Positions 10,274-19,115 of a DNA stretch of 64,000 nt are shown in pieces (the stretch's first letter is position 1; each line of letters begins with the position of its first letter). The translations under genes and the position numbers were made by a program. A model generated the notes under the pieces. The model ran no database searches and was not told where the DNA came from. It worked only from the letters and a program-made list of their open reading frames with translations. Origin of the DNA: Saccharospirillum salsuginis (GTDB taxonomy: Bacteria; Pseudomonadota; Gammaproteobacteria; Pseudomonadales; Natronospirillaceae); NCBI RefSeq assembly GCF_014651855.1, contig NZ_BMXR01000010.1, forward strand, positions 62,001-126,000. Reading direction: 5' to 3'.

Positions 10274-11055
10274 TCTCTCACCTGCCAACGCTCTATATGC
10301 CGCTTGATGGGCTCAAGGAACAGATACTCAGTCAACAGTAATAATCCGACCGTTGTCAGAATCCACGCCAATGCACCGGTGGTGTCGAGCCAACTGCGGG
10401 ACACCGCCAACATGGCGCCCACACCCTCATCGGATGCCAGCAATTCCGCCATGACTACCACTTTCCAGGCGACCCCCAAAGCAGTGATGGTCGCTGGTAA
10501 TACATACGACAGAATGTGGGGCAGATTGATCTCCACCCAGCGCTGTCTCGCGTTCAATTCGAAATTATGCGCCAGGTCGTGGTATTGCAGACTGAGTGTG
10601 CGGCTGCCCTGCATGCACTGCAGAAACAGCACCGGTAAACAGGCGATAAAGACCGTGAAAACAGGGCTGCCATCGCCACTGCCGAGCCACAACAACGCCA
10701 GCACCAGCCAAGCGATGGGTGGCGTACCCAGAAGGACGGAAATCAACGGGCGGCTGATTACCGCGCCCGTGATGGTGCGACCGGCCAGCAACCCCAATCC
10801 GCCGCCGACCACCCAGGCCAAACCGAAACCAAGCAAGGCGCGACGAGCGGTGATACCGATCGTGCGCCAGGCTTCCGGGTCCGCCAACAGCTGTGACAAG
10901 TGCGCCATCACATCAAGCGGTGACGGCAGAATCAGTTCACTTTGAAAACCGGCGGCCCATTCCCAGGCCGCCAGTGCCACCAGCAATACACTGATGGCCC
11001 CCCAACCGCCCCAGATGTAATGAGCGGTGCGGACTATCACTGAGCGTTCGGCCAC
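10270..11055 (-). CDS. NitT/TauT-type ABC transporter permease
   Basis: A 261-residue inner-membrane permease with about six helices and the cytoplasmic EAA-type loop (MAELLASDEGVGAMLAVSR) typical of SsuC/NrtB permeases. It sits between its ATPase (4-base overlap) and its binding protein. The start is uncertain: GTG 11055 gives the full-length frame, while GTG 11040 would overlap the preceding stop as GTGA. Both give the same membrane domain. Confidence 0.85.
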   Translation of the reverse strand: MAERSVIVRTAHYIWGGWGAISVLLVALAAWEWAAGFQSELILPSPLDVMAHLSQLLADPEAWRTIGITARRALLGFGLAWVVGGGLGLLAGRTITGAVISRPLISVLLGTPPIAWLVLALLWLGSGDGSPVFTVFIACLPVLFLQCMQGSRTLSLQYHDLAHNFELNARQRWVEINLPHILSYVLPATITALGVAWKVVVMAELLASDEGVGAMLAVSRSWLDTTGALAWILTTVGLLLLTEYLFLEPIKRHIERWQVRE

Positions 11056-12062
11056 TGATAAAACGACTCATCCGGCAGTTGGCCGCCAATCAGAGCCGGT
11101 TGGCGATCAGCAAGTGTGCGGTAGAAAAATTCCAGTTCATCCCGGGCTTGCGGCGCGGCTTTGGTGTGCAAGGGGCTGACCGCCAGCGCATCGGCGATGG
11201 CCTTGACGGACAATCGCCCACCCAGCAAGGGAGCAATCGCTTCGGCGCAGGGCGTCGGTTCGGCCAGACACTGTTGCAACGCCTCGTCATAAGCCTGGTT
11301 CACGGCGGCGATGAGCGCCCGATCCCGACTGGCCTTTCCCACCGCCGCAATACCGGCCTGCGGCATTTCCGGAGCACGTTCAAACACACGCCCCCACTCA
11401 TCCTGCAGCGACAGACTGCGGGTCAGTTCCGGCGCGACCAAACTGGTGGGCAGGGTGTTCGCTTTATTCAGCGCCATCGAAATCGCCGGTTCGGCCAGCA
11501 CCACATGATCCGCTTGACGGGACAGCAGCAACTGCATGGCGTCGACCGGTGTCGCGACATAGCGCAAGTCGAAATCGGCTTTTGTATCCAGCCCCTGTTG
11601 CTCGGCCAGCGTGTTGAAAACGATGTCCGGCATGTCGCCACGAAACGGCATGACGATTTCCTGGCCTTTCAGTGCGGCCAACGAGTCCGCCGCCTCGCCT
11701 CTCGAAACAATCCACAGAATTCCCCAGGTGGAAATATTCACCAGTTGCACGGGCGCACCGCGCTGATTCAAATTGGCGATCACGTTCGAGGGCATGGCCA
11801 TGAAATCGGCCTGCCCGTCCATCGCCAGGGTTCGCAACTGATCCGGCGTCGACCACAGCCGGAACTCGACCTCATCCGCCAGGTGATCCAACCCACCGGT
11901 CGCCACCAGGTACGCCAACGGAAACGATACCGCCGCCGAGGGTCCTGCCAGCGTTATACGGTCATCCTTCGCCCAAGCCAGATTTGCCAAGATGGCCATC
12001 ATGATCAGACCGAGCAACGGAAGACATGAAATTCGCAATCGGTATTGTGTGGACATGCTCAA
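11037..12062 (-). CDS. NitT/TauT-type ABC transporter substrate-binding protein
   Basis: A 341-residue exported protein with a clear signal peptide (LPLLGLIMMAILANLAWA, cut after AWA near residue 31) followed by a periplasmic type II binding fold of the NMT1/SsuA-like family (LAGPSAAVSFPLAYLVATGG). It is the first gene of the four-gene operon with permease, ATPase and nnrS. Met at 12056 is an alternative start. FNR/Dnr-like half-matched boxes lie upstream. The ligand is unknown; the weak similarity to thiamine-precursor and sulfonate binders prevents a firm substrate call. Confidence 0.8.
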   Translation of the reverse strand: MSMSTQYRLRISCLPLLGLIMMAILANLAWAKDDRITLAGPSAAVSFPLAYLVATGGLDHLADEVEFRLWSTPDQLRTLAMDGQADFMAMPSNVIANLNQRGAPVQLVNISTWGILWIVSRGEAADSLAALKGQEIVMPFRGDMPDIVFNTLAEQQGLDTKADFDLRYVATPVDAMQLLLSRQADHVVLAEPAISMALNKANTLPTSLVAPELTRSLSLQDEWGRVFERAPEMPQAGIAAVGKASRDRALIAAVNQAYDEALQQCLAEPTPCAEAIAPLLGGRLSVKAIADALAVSPLHTKAAPQARDELEFFYRTLADRQPALIGGQLPDESFYQWPNAQ

Positions 12063-12088
12063 ACTCCAAAGATTGGATGATGATCACG

Positions 12089-12170
12089 GCGATGGTCATC
12101 AATGAAGGTTTATACACTAACGAACACAAACCATAATGCCTTCAATAATCATTATCATGAGATAGATCAA
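12089..12170 (-). promoter_or_regulatory. Candidate FNR/Dnr-controlled promoter of the ABC-nnrS operon
   Basis: On the minus strand two imperfect FNR-type boxes occur: TTGATCTATCTCAT (12157-12170) and TTGATGACCATCGC (12089-12102), each with 8 of 10 consensus positions. The distal one is better placed, with a CATTAT/TATGGT -10-like stretch at about 12130-12138; the proximal one is too close to the start codon for a standard -41.5 position. Control by an FNR/Dnr regulator is expected for nnrS but is inference here. Confidence 0.35.
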
Positions 12171-12171
12171 T

Positions 12172-12197
12172 AAAAGGGAGGCTCAGCCTCCCTTTTT
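12172..12197 (-). terminator. Intrinsic terminator after ytfE
   Basis: GGGAGGC and GCCTCCC arms with a 3-4 base loop are bordered by A and T runs on both sides (AAAA and TTTTT), so it can act in both directions. It lies 24 bases beyond the ytfE stop and separates it from the ABC-nnrS promoter. Confidence 0.8.
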
Positions 12198-12220
12198 CTG
12201 GTGAAATAATGCCCGGTTGT

Positions 12221-12877
12221 TCAAGTGACCTTGAACAGAACGTTGTTTTCCAGATGGATATGCTCCATCAGATCATCACGCAACGACTCCAGCCCGGTAT
12301 AAAGCGCTCGCCATGTGTTACACGCACCTGGAGGCGGGGTCAGATCGTCGGTCAATTCGGATAAGCGTTCGAGGGCGTCACCGTGGCTGTCGTGCTCCAT
12401 CTGCATAACGCGAATCGGACCGGCCGCCTGCGCCACCATATCCTGCTTTAACATTGGGAACAGTATCTGCTCTTCTTTTTGCATGTGGTCTTCCAGTTCC
12501 CGTGACATCACGGCGATGTGATCCGCCAACCCCACGGGACACTCGGGGCGCTGACCGTGAACCGCCTCGACACGCCGCGCCATCTTCAACAGTTCCGGCA
12601 ATTGTTGCCGATGCAGAATATGAAACCGTTCATAGATGTGATCCACCAGTTCCGCCCGGGGTTTCGATGACCAGTCCTGCGTATCGTCCGGCTGCGCCAG
12701 GGCGTTGAGCTGGCTTACCACCTCTTCGGGATCGATTTCCTTTTTCGTCAGCGCATCGGCCAGGGTTACGTGGCCGCCACAGCAGAAATCAAGCTTGTAT
12801 TGACGCAATACACGCGTAGCGCCGGCCAATTGAACGGCGATTTCGCCCAGACTGGTATTTAAAAGGTCGTTTGTCAT
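12221..12877 (-). CDS. ytfE: Iron-sulfur cluster repair di-iron protein (YtfE/Ric/DnrN)
   Basis: The protein starts with the ScdA/YtfE N-terminal domain carrying the DFCCGGHVTL Cys-Cys motif. A hemerythrin-like di-iron domain follows with His/Glu ligands visible in HILHRQQLP, HMQKEEQILFP, MEHDSHG and HIHLENNVLF, closely following E. coli YtfE end to end. The family repairs Fe-S clusters damaged by NO or oxidants and acts in the cytoplasm. ATG 12877 is chosen over GTG 12904 because the homologous N-terminus begins there and GGGGATCC precedes it. A palindromic NsrR-like operator at 12960-12982 fits the usual NO-induced control of this family. Confidence 0.93.
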   Translation of the reverse strand: MTNDLLNTSLGEIAVQLAGATRVLRQYKLDFCCGGHVTLADALTKKEIDPEEVVSQLNALAQPDDTQDWSSKPRAELVDHIYERFHILHRQQLPELLKMARRVEAVHGQRPECPVGLADHIAVMSRELEDHMQKEEQILFPMLKQDMVAQAAGPIRVMQMEHDSHGDALERLSELTDDLTPPPGACNTWRALYTGLESLRDDLMEHIHLENNVLFKVT

Positions 12878-12914
12878 AGTGGATCCCCGGATGTCATGTG
12901 TCACGGCTCAGGCC

Positions 12915-12936
12915 TTAACCATCCGAATACGGTTAA
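12915..12936. promoter_or_regulatory. Inverted repeat TTAACC-N10-GGTTAA upstream of ytfE
   Basis: Perfect 6-base arms (TTAACC and GGTTAA) around ten bases lie between the NsrR-like site and the ytfE start. It could be a second operator or an mRNA hairpin; I cannot name a regulator. Confidence 0.3.
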
Positions 12937-12959
12937 ATGTTCCGGTATTGGTCGGCCTT

Positions 12960-12982
12960 AAGATTCATTTTATATATATGTT
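12960..12982. promoter_or_regulatory. NsrR-like operator between ytfE and the TDT transporter
   Basis: The left half AAGATTCATTT is one base from the E. coli-type NsrR half-site AAGATGCATTT; the right half (ATATATATGTT) is weaker, matching about 7 of 11 symmetric positions. The core is shared with the site at 5148-5170. It is 83 bases upstream of the ytfE ATG and about 180 bases upstream of the divergent TDT gene. Assignment to NsrR rests on the motif and on ytfE being a known target. Confidence 0.5.
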
Positions 12983-13161
12983 TTAATTATTGCCAATCGC
13001 GGTGGATTGTCAAGTCTCGACCTCCGATAGAAGGTTCATGGTTTCAATTATCGATGGATCGATCGACTCTATGTCGAAAAATTGACCCAGGACAGTCGAA
13101 CTACCCTTTTCGATGGATGGGCACCCTACCCAGCAGCGTACACTGAGTACGGGCCCTTCCG

Positions 13162-14241
13162 ATGTTGATGCTGATGACGAATACAACGACAACAATGCCG
13201 CGGACATGGGTACATCAAACCGCCGCTTCCTTGTTTCCGGGCTATTTCTCGGTCGTCATGGCCACAGGCGCACTGGCCGTCTGTGCGCATTTGCTGGGAT
13301 TGGTATCGCTCTCATACATACTGTTTTCGGTCGGAACGTGTCTATATGTATTGTTGGGATACCTCAATGCCGTCCGATTGAAAGTCTTCCCATCGGCTTT
13401 CATTCTCGACTTCACCAGTCATGCCCGCGGGCCCGGTTTTTTCACCTGGGTCGCGGCGACCAGTATTCTTGGTTCGTGCTCCTATCTACTGTTTGAAAAC
13501 CGCCTCTTGACGACCGGGTTCTGGGCACTCGCTTGCGTGTTGTGGGTGCTGATCATGTATAACTTCTTCTTTTTCGTGACTATTCGCGAACGAAAACCCA
13601 CATTGACCGAGGGCATAAACGGGGCCTGGTTGCTCGCGGCGGTGGGCACCCAGTCCGTTTCCGTAATCACATCCTTGCTGATGCCGCTCAAGGCGCTTTA
13701 CCCCATAGGTCCGTTGATTGCGATCTGTTCGTTTTTGTTGGGTTGTATGCTGTACTTGGCCATCATCACCCTCATATTCTACCGCCTGACCTTTCTGAAG
13801 GTGACGGTGGAACTGCTGACGCCACCCTACTGGATCAATATGGGAGCGGTCGCTATCACCACATTGGCCGGCTCCACATTATTGCTCAAGGCCAACGGCC
13901 ACGAATTGATTGTCTCGTTGGCACCTTTTCTGCGAGGGTTCACACTGCTGTTCTGGACGACGGCCACCTGGTGGATCCCTCTACTCGTCGGTTTGACGGT
14001 TTGGCGGCATGGGATCCGTCGGTATCCGGTTCGATATGAGCCCCAGGTGTGGAGTATGATATTTCCATTGGCGATGTACTCCACGGGCTCCTTCCAACTG
14101 GCGCAGGCATTGGACATCCCGCCGCTGCTCTGGATTCCCCGCATCCTGTTCTGGATCACACTCCTGCTCTGGATCGTGGCCATGCTGGGGCTGATGCTCA
14201 GTGCCCCAAAAAGGGCCCCGGAAGTATCCACACACCGGTAG
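13162..14241 (+). CDS. TDT family (TehA/SLAC1-like) transporter
   Basis: A 359-residue protein with about ten hydrophobic segments, opening with LFPGYFSVVMATGALA, a pattern typical of the tellurite-resistance/dicarboxylate transporter (TDT) family related to TehA, Mae1 and SLAC1 anion channels. Family members move anions such as malate, sulfite or nitrate-like ions. Its placement between ytfE and the narK operon makes an anion linked to nitrogen-oxide metabolism conceivable, but the substrate is not readable. The start could be any of three clustered Met codons (13162, 13168, 13174). It is convergent with the P450 gene (41 bases apart). Confidence 0.75.
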   Translation: MLMLMTNTTTTMPRTWVHQTAASLFPGYFSVVMATGALAVCAHLLGLVSLSYILFSVGTCLYVLLGYLNAVRLKVFPSAFILDFTSHARGPGFFTWVAATSILGSCSYLLFENRLLTTGFWALACVLWVLIMYNFFFFVTIRERKPTLTEGINGAWLLAAVGTQSVSVITSLLMPLKALYPIGPLIAICSFLLGCMLYLAIITLIFYRLTFLKVTVELLTPPYWINMGAVAITTLAGSTLLLKANGHELIVSLAPFLRGFTLLFWTTATWWIPLLVGLTVWRHGIRRYPVRYEPQVWSMIFPLAMYSTGSFQLAQALDIPPLLWIPRILFWITLLLWIVAMLGLMLSAPKRAPEVSTHR

Positions 14242-14282
14242 CAGCCCGGATCACACCCCAAGGGTTCGAACGTCGACGCCTG

Positions 14283-15437
14283 TCAGCGCCAGACGATAGG
14301 TAACTCGGCAAACCCGCCTGAAGGATAATGCGCGCGAACGGCGGCCTGGCCGGTTGCCAATTCGATGCTTTGCGTTTCCGTCAGTACCGCGGACATAAAT
14401 ACTGTCAATTCCATTCGAGCCAGAGGCGCTCCGGGACAAACGTGGGGACCGGCACCGTACAACAGGTTATTGGGTGCGTTCTTCACGGGGTCGAACCGGT
14501 CCGGGTCACCGAATACGCGTTCATCCCGATTGACCGATGCCCATAGCAGTGTCAACCGCTCACCCGCGTCCAGATCGCGTCCACCCAAATGTACCGGACA
14601 GGTGGTCCGCCGACGATTCGACATCAGAGGGGCGTCGATCCTGAGAATCTCATCGATGGCCGCGCTCAATTCCTGTGGGTTGTTTCGCAGGTGAGCCTGT
14701 AAGTCGATATATCGGGCAAGATAGTTCAACAGAATGCCCACGCTCGCGGATATGGTCCCGACCTCGCCCACGGTCCAGTTTCGAAGCAGGCTCACCAGTT
14801 CCTCATGCGACAGAGGACGCCCGTCCACACGTTCATTCATCAGCGCCGTGGTGTTGTCATTGGGTGCTTTTTGTCCCAGGCGCACGCGCTCATCGATCAA
14901 CTCATGAATGTAGCCATCGAATTCCGATGCGATCGCCTTAAGTGCGGTGCGATCTCCGGCCAGGGTCGCGGCCTGTTGCTTGTGCAGCCATTGCCGCAGG
15001 ATCTCGCGGTAACGGTCAGGCCAGCCCATGAACGCGCACTGCACCCGCAACGCATATTCTTCGGCCAATACAGACATGGCTTCGAAAGGTTCACCCGCGT
15101 CGATGGCGCCAACCGTTTTCTCCGCGATGGTCTGGCATACCGGACGGAACGCTTCGACTCGGTTCGCGGAGAAATAAGGCTCGATCAATTCACGATAGCG
15201 CTGGTGTTTCGGGGCATCCATCCCATTGGGAACGGAGACCCGGTCCGAGACGTTATTACTGAATGTCTCCGGCTCGGTCAGCAGCCGCATCGCATCGGCA
15301 TGACGAAACACCGACCATTGTTGATAGTCGCTCCAGGCCACCGCGTACTTGTGGCGCATGGTATCGTAGGCCGAAATCGGATCGTCCAGAATATCGGCGC
15401 TTCTTGGATCCCAGTCTTCAGTCTTGTCTCGTGTCAT
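14283..15437 (-). CDS. Cytochrome P450 in the nitrate operon, atypical I-helix
   Basis: This 384-residue soluble bacterial P450 has the haem-thiolate loop LLYGAGPHVCPGAPLARMEL (Cys ligand in HVCPG), the ExxR helix (DEILR) and the usual C-helix region. The I-helix reads VGEVGTISASV: the acid normally just before the conserved Thr (AGxD/ET) is Gly. Loss of that acid is unusual for an O2-activating monooxygenase; the fungal NO-reducing P450s (CYP55) also lack it. The gene is 77 bases behind narK and probably the last gene of ubiU-ubiV-narK-P450. P450 identity is certain; a role in NO or nitrite chemistry is inference. Confidence 0.9.
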   Translation of the reverse strand: MTRDKTEDWDPRSADILDDPISAYDTMRHKYAVAWSDYQQWSVFRHADAMRLLTEPETFSNNVSDRVSVPNGMDAPKHQRYRELIEPYFSANRVEAFRPVCQTIAEKTVGAIDAGEPFEAMSVLAEEYALRVQCAFMGWPDRYREILRQWLHKQQAATLAGDRTALKAIASEFDGYIHELIDERVRLGQKAPNDNTTALMNERVDGRPLSHEELVSLLRNWTVGEVGTISASVGILLNYLARYIDLQAHLRNNPQELSAAIDEILRIDAPLMSNRRRTTCPVHLGGRDLDAGERLTLLWASVNRDERVFGDPDRFDPVKNAPNNLLYGAGPHVCPGAPLARMELTVFMSAVLTETQSIELATGQAAVRAHYPSGGFAELPIVWR

Positions 15438-15514
15438 GAATACTCTCTCTCTTCAAAGGTTCCCGATGGTTGGCCGGCGCTAGCCTGTCAACAAACGCCG
15501 GCCCGCCGTTCACA

Positions 15515-18181
15515 TCAGCACGGGTAACGCGCACCCCGTCTTGAGTAGTTCCACCAGGTAATCAACAAACAGCTTATATAGAAGACCACGAACCCAATCA
15601 TTGCGGCGGAGACGCCACCGGTCATGGCGAACGAGGTTCCATAAGCTTTAGGTATAAAAAAGCCACCATAGGCCGCAATGGCGGATATGAACCCGAGTAC
15701 AGCGGCCGCTTCCTTGTTCGCTTCCCGGTGGGCCTGCTCGTGCTTGTCGTGGCCCAGAGCTTCTTCGCGCATCTGCTTGAACATGACCGGCACCATGCGG
15801 AAGGTGGACCCGTTCGCAATTCCGGAGGCGATAAACAACACGATAAACATGCCGAAGAAACCCCAGAAGAAACCGTCATCACCTTCAACCGGCAGGAATT
15901 GCAAAACTCCGATAACTCCCAGAGCCATGACCAAATAAACCCAGAATGTGACTCGGGCACCACCCAGTTTGTCCGCCAGGATGCCGCCAACGGGCCGGAA
16001 CAGAGCGCCCAGCAGGGGACCGATGAAGGCATACCGTGTCGGGTCCACCTCGGGAAACAGTTTGCCGGACAATAGAGGGAACCCGGCAGCGAAGCCAATG
16101 AAACTGCCGAACGCACCCAAGTAAAGCCAGCACATAACCCAGGTGTGCGACCGTTTGAATATAATAGCCTGATCCTTGAAGGATGATTTGGCCGAGGCAA
16201 TGTCATTCATACCGAACCAGGCCGCCACGGTTGCTACGACAATCAAAGGTATCCAGATAAGAGCAGCATTCTGTATCCATACGGAATTACCCGCGGCCGC
16301 GCCGGCCTGCACAACCAATGCATCACCGCCCAACGGGCCAAGCACACTGGCGGATATCACCAGAGGGCCAATCAGCTGCATGCCGGATACGCCGAGATTG
16401 CCAAGCCCGGCATTCAACCCCATGGCACCGCCTTTCTCAGCTTGTGGATAGAAAAAGCTGATATTGGCCATACTGGAGGCAAAATTACCGCCGCCAAAGC
16501 CACACATCAGTGCCAGAATCAGCATGACCAGATACGGCGTATCCGGATTTTGAAGCGAAAAGCCCAACCAAATACAAGGGAGTAGCAAGGAAGCCGTGGA
16601 GAATGCGGTCCAGCGTCGTCCACCGAATATGGGAACCATAAAGCTGTAGAAAATACGTAACGTGGCACCCGACAGGGACGGCAAGGCCGCCAGCCAGAAC
16701 AACTGGTTGCTGGTATAGGTAAACCCGAGTTGTGGCAGTTTGACGACCAGAATACTCCAAATGGACCAGACGGCAAACGCCAGGAACAAATTGGGAATGG
16801 AAATCCAGAGATTGCGCCGGGCGATTTTCCGCCCCTGAGTCTTCCAGAATGTCGCATCCTCCGGGTGCCACTCGGTCAGAACGAACTTGGACGGTGTGGA
16901 CAGCTCAGGGAGATCGCGAACCGTTTTGTGCTCATACCATTCGATGCGTTCGGCGCGCAGGATGGCGTAGTGCATCCAGGCCAATGCCGCCGTCGAAACG
17001 GCGAACAAGAGCATGAAGGTGCTCTGCCAGACACCGATCACATCGTTCAGCATGCCGAATGTCAACGGCAGGAAAAAGCCGCCCAAACCGCCGATCATAC
17101 CGACCACACCGCCGACGGAGCCGACATGGTTGGGGTAATATACCGGAATGTGCTTGAAGACCGCAGCCTTGCCCAACGACATGAAAAAACCAAGAACGAC
17201 AATCAATGAAGCGAATAGAAAGACGTTGGTGGACAGTTCAAAGTCATAGGTTCGATCGATCCCCATTACATGGTATTGCGTCGGAGGATAGCTCAGGATG
17301 AATGTAATCAAGCTCGACGCAAATAAGGTCCAATACATGACCCGGCGGGCGCCGTATTTGTCCGACAGCCAACCACCATAAATTCTGAAAAGCGATCCGG
17401 GAATCGTATACATGGCCGCAACCGTACCGGCTTGGGTAATGGTTAGCCCGTACACTTCCATTAAATAGTGTGGCAACCACAATGCCAGGGCCACAAAGGC
17501 GCCGAATACAAAGAAGTAATACAGCGAGAAACGCCACACTCGCAACTCGGCCAAAGGAGCGAGCTGCTGCTTCAACGTGGCCGATGCCCGGCGGCGTTGT
17601 TCAATGCCGGGGTCCGGCTTCGCGATCAGAATGAACACCACCCCCATCGCGGCCATGACAAGCGCATAGACTTGAGCTGTTCCCTGCCACCCCAATGCCA
17701 GCAACAGCAGCGGGGCGATCAGGTTGGTCACCGCCGACCCGACATTACCCGCACCAAATATGCCAAGTGCCGTCCCCTGGCGCTCCTTTTCATACCAGGC
17801 CGATGTATAGGCTACGCCCACGATGAAGGAACCACCCGCAAGTCCGACTCCCAGAGCCGCGACCAGCATAAGTTCGTAACTCGGTGCCAGACTTAACAAA
17901 TAGATGGCGGCACCGGACGCCATCATCACGAGCCCGAAGACCCAACGCCCGTCGAACCGGTCTGTCAGAACCCCCAGAAAAAGGCGGCTGATGGAGCCTG
18001 TTAATATCGGGGTCGCCATCAACAGACCCAATTGACTGTCGGAAAGGCCTAGATCCTGCTTTATTCGTATGCCCAGAATCGAGAATAACGTCCATGCTGC
18101 GAAACACAGCGTAAAAGCAAAAGTCGATAGTCCCAGCGCACGACGCTGGTCCGACCGGTTAACGGTTAGATGGTCAGTCAT
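15515..18181 (-). CDS. narK: Fused NarK1-NarK2 nitrate/nitrite transporter
   Basis: At 888 residues this is twice the size of a normal NarK. It consists of two major-facilitator units of about twelve helices each. Residues 1 to about 425 form a NarK1-like half (proton/nitrate symport type, nitrate-signature region GLAGGSFIVGVAYTSAWY), and about 450-888 a NarK2-like half (nitrate/nitrite antiport type, GFGGGNFASSMANISFFYP and a second ASGIANGSTFRMVP-like signature). They are joined by a charged linker (WHPEDATFWKTQGRKIARRN). Natural NarK1-NarK2 fusions are known in Paracoccus. It supplies nitrate to NarG and exports nitrite. It lies 46 bases after ubiV, so it is probably driven by the FNR-type promoter upstream of ubiU. 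Confidence 0.93.
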   Translation of the reverse strand: MTDHLTVNRSDQRRALGLSTFAFTLCFAAWTLFSILGIRIKQDLGLSDSQLGLLMATPILTGSISRLFLGVLTDRFDGRWVFGLVMMASGAAIYLLSLAPSYELMLVAALGVGLAGGSFIVGVAYTSAWYEKERQGTALGIFGAGNVGSAVTNLIAPLLLLALGWQGTAQVYALVMAAMGVVFILIAKPDPGIEQRRRASATLKQQLAPLAELRVWRFSLYYFFVFGAFVALALWLPHYLMEVYGLTITQAGTVAAMYTIPGSLFRIYGGWLSDKYGARRVMYWTLFASSLITFILSYPPTQYHVMGIDRTYDFELSTNVFLFASLIVVLGFFMSLGKAAVFKHIPVYYPNHVGSVGGVVGMIGGLGGFFLPLTFGMLNDVIGVWQSTFMLLFAVSTAALAWMHYAILRAERIEWYEHKTVRDLPELSTPSKFVLTEWHPEDATFWKTQGRKIARRNLWISIPNLFLAFAVWSIWSILVVKLPQLGFTYTSNQLFWLAALPSLSGATLRIFYSFMVPIFGGRRWTAFSTASLLLPCIWLGFSLQNPDTPYLVMLILALMCGFGGGNFASSMANISFFYPQAEKGGAMGLNAGLGNLGVSGMQLIGPLVISASVLGPLGGDALVVQAGAAAGNSVWIQNAALIWIPLIVVATVAAWFGMNDIASAKSSFKDQAIIFKRSHTWVMCWLYLGAFGSFIGFAAGFPLLSGKLFPEVDPTRYAFIGPLLGALFRPVGGILADKLGGARVTFWVYLVMALGVIGVLQFLPVEGDDGFFWGFFGMFIVLFIASGIANGSTFRMVPVMFKQMREEALGHDKHEQAHREANKEAAAVLGFISAIAAYGGFFIPKAYGTSFAMTGGVSAAMIGFVVFYISCLLITWWNYSRRGARYPC

Positions 18182-18227
18182 GGTTGATTACCTTCCATTT
18201 CAGTAGTTCGAACTGCTCCGGGGCGCC

Positions 18228-19103
18228 TCAGAGTTGACGCATACCCTCTAATTTGTGCCAGTAACCGTTGATATCCGACTCGGGGATTTCTATGGATATC
18301 GGATCGTTGTGGATGGCATTGTGAAACTGATCGATCCAATCGAAGGTGGCTTCGGCTTGAGGGCTGAGGCGGACAAAGTCGACGAGGCCGCGCATGGAAT
18401 CGATATCGCTCAGCAGGTTATACCGTTGACCGCTTTGGGTCTGAATTCCGTTGAGGGTGAATATGGGATCGTCTTCCTGGGTATAAACGGTGCGACCGTT
18501 GGGGTAATTGATGCAGCACAAACGGCAATCGTCTTTGGGCCGGTCTTCGGATCGTGCGGTGAAGCATCGGGCCGAATAGGCCAAAGGCAGGTAACCGAAA
18601 GAAAAAACCTCCACTTCCAGTCGCGACCGAATGGAACGGGCAACCGGATCGTCCAATAACTCCACTAACCATTCCCGGGATAACTCGACAGGCGGATTCC
18701 AGGTTTTCATGCCCATGTCCACCAGTCTTTTCAGTGTGCTCGCGTTATAACAATTGACAGCGTTACCGGCCACGAAAGAGCCACCGCGTTCCGCCACCCG
18801 CTGTACCGCCGCCAGATCGTTGGCTTCGATCAGGAAGTCGGACTGGTCGCAATACCGCTGAAGCTCTTTCAATTCCCCTGCCGCTTCCAGCAAAGTCAAG
18901 GTGGACAGGACGACCTCTTTTCCGGAAGCGCGCAATTCATTAGCAATGCGCAGATAGTCATCCAGAGACAACTCTCGACGTTTACTGCATATGGTTTCAC
19001 CCAGATACACACGATCAACCGGGGAATCGGCGACCCGCTTGTAAAATGCTTGTACATCCGCCTTGGGCCAGAAGTAACTTATGGGAGCCAACGACAACTT
19101 CAT
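18228..19103 (-). CDS. ubiV: UbiV, oxygen-independent ubiquinone hydroxylation subunit (U32 peptidase family)
   Basis: U32-family protein with the UbiV Cys pattern for a 4Fe-4S cluster: one Cys in GETICSKRREL near residue 40, then three Cys in the segment RCFTARSEDRPKDDCRLCC, which with the following INYPNG matches UbiV. With UbiU it hydroxylates the ubiquinone ring without O2 during anaerobic growth. The start at ATG 19103 is preferred to GTG 19109: it aligns with known UbiV N-termini (MKLSLAPISYFWPK) and has GAGGAG at the right distance. It begins 12 bases after ubiU, and narK follows in the same operon. Confidence 0.93.
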   Translation of the reverse strand: MKLSLAPISYFWPKADVQAFYKRVADSPVDRVYLGETICSKRRELSLDDYLRIANELRASGKEVVLSTLTLLEAAGELKELQRYCDQSDFLIEANDLAAVQRVAERGGSFVAGNAVNCYNASTLKRLVDMGMKTWNPPVELSREWLVELLDDPVARSIRSRLEVEVFSFGYLPLAYSARCFTARSEDRPKDDCRLCCINYPNGRTVYTQEDDPIFTLNGIQTQSGQRYNLLSDIDSMRGLVDFVRLSPQAEATFDWIDQFHNAIHNDPISIEIPESDINGYWHKLEGMRQL

Positions 19104-19115
19104 ATCCACTTCTCC

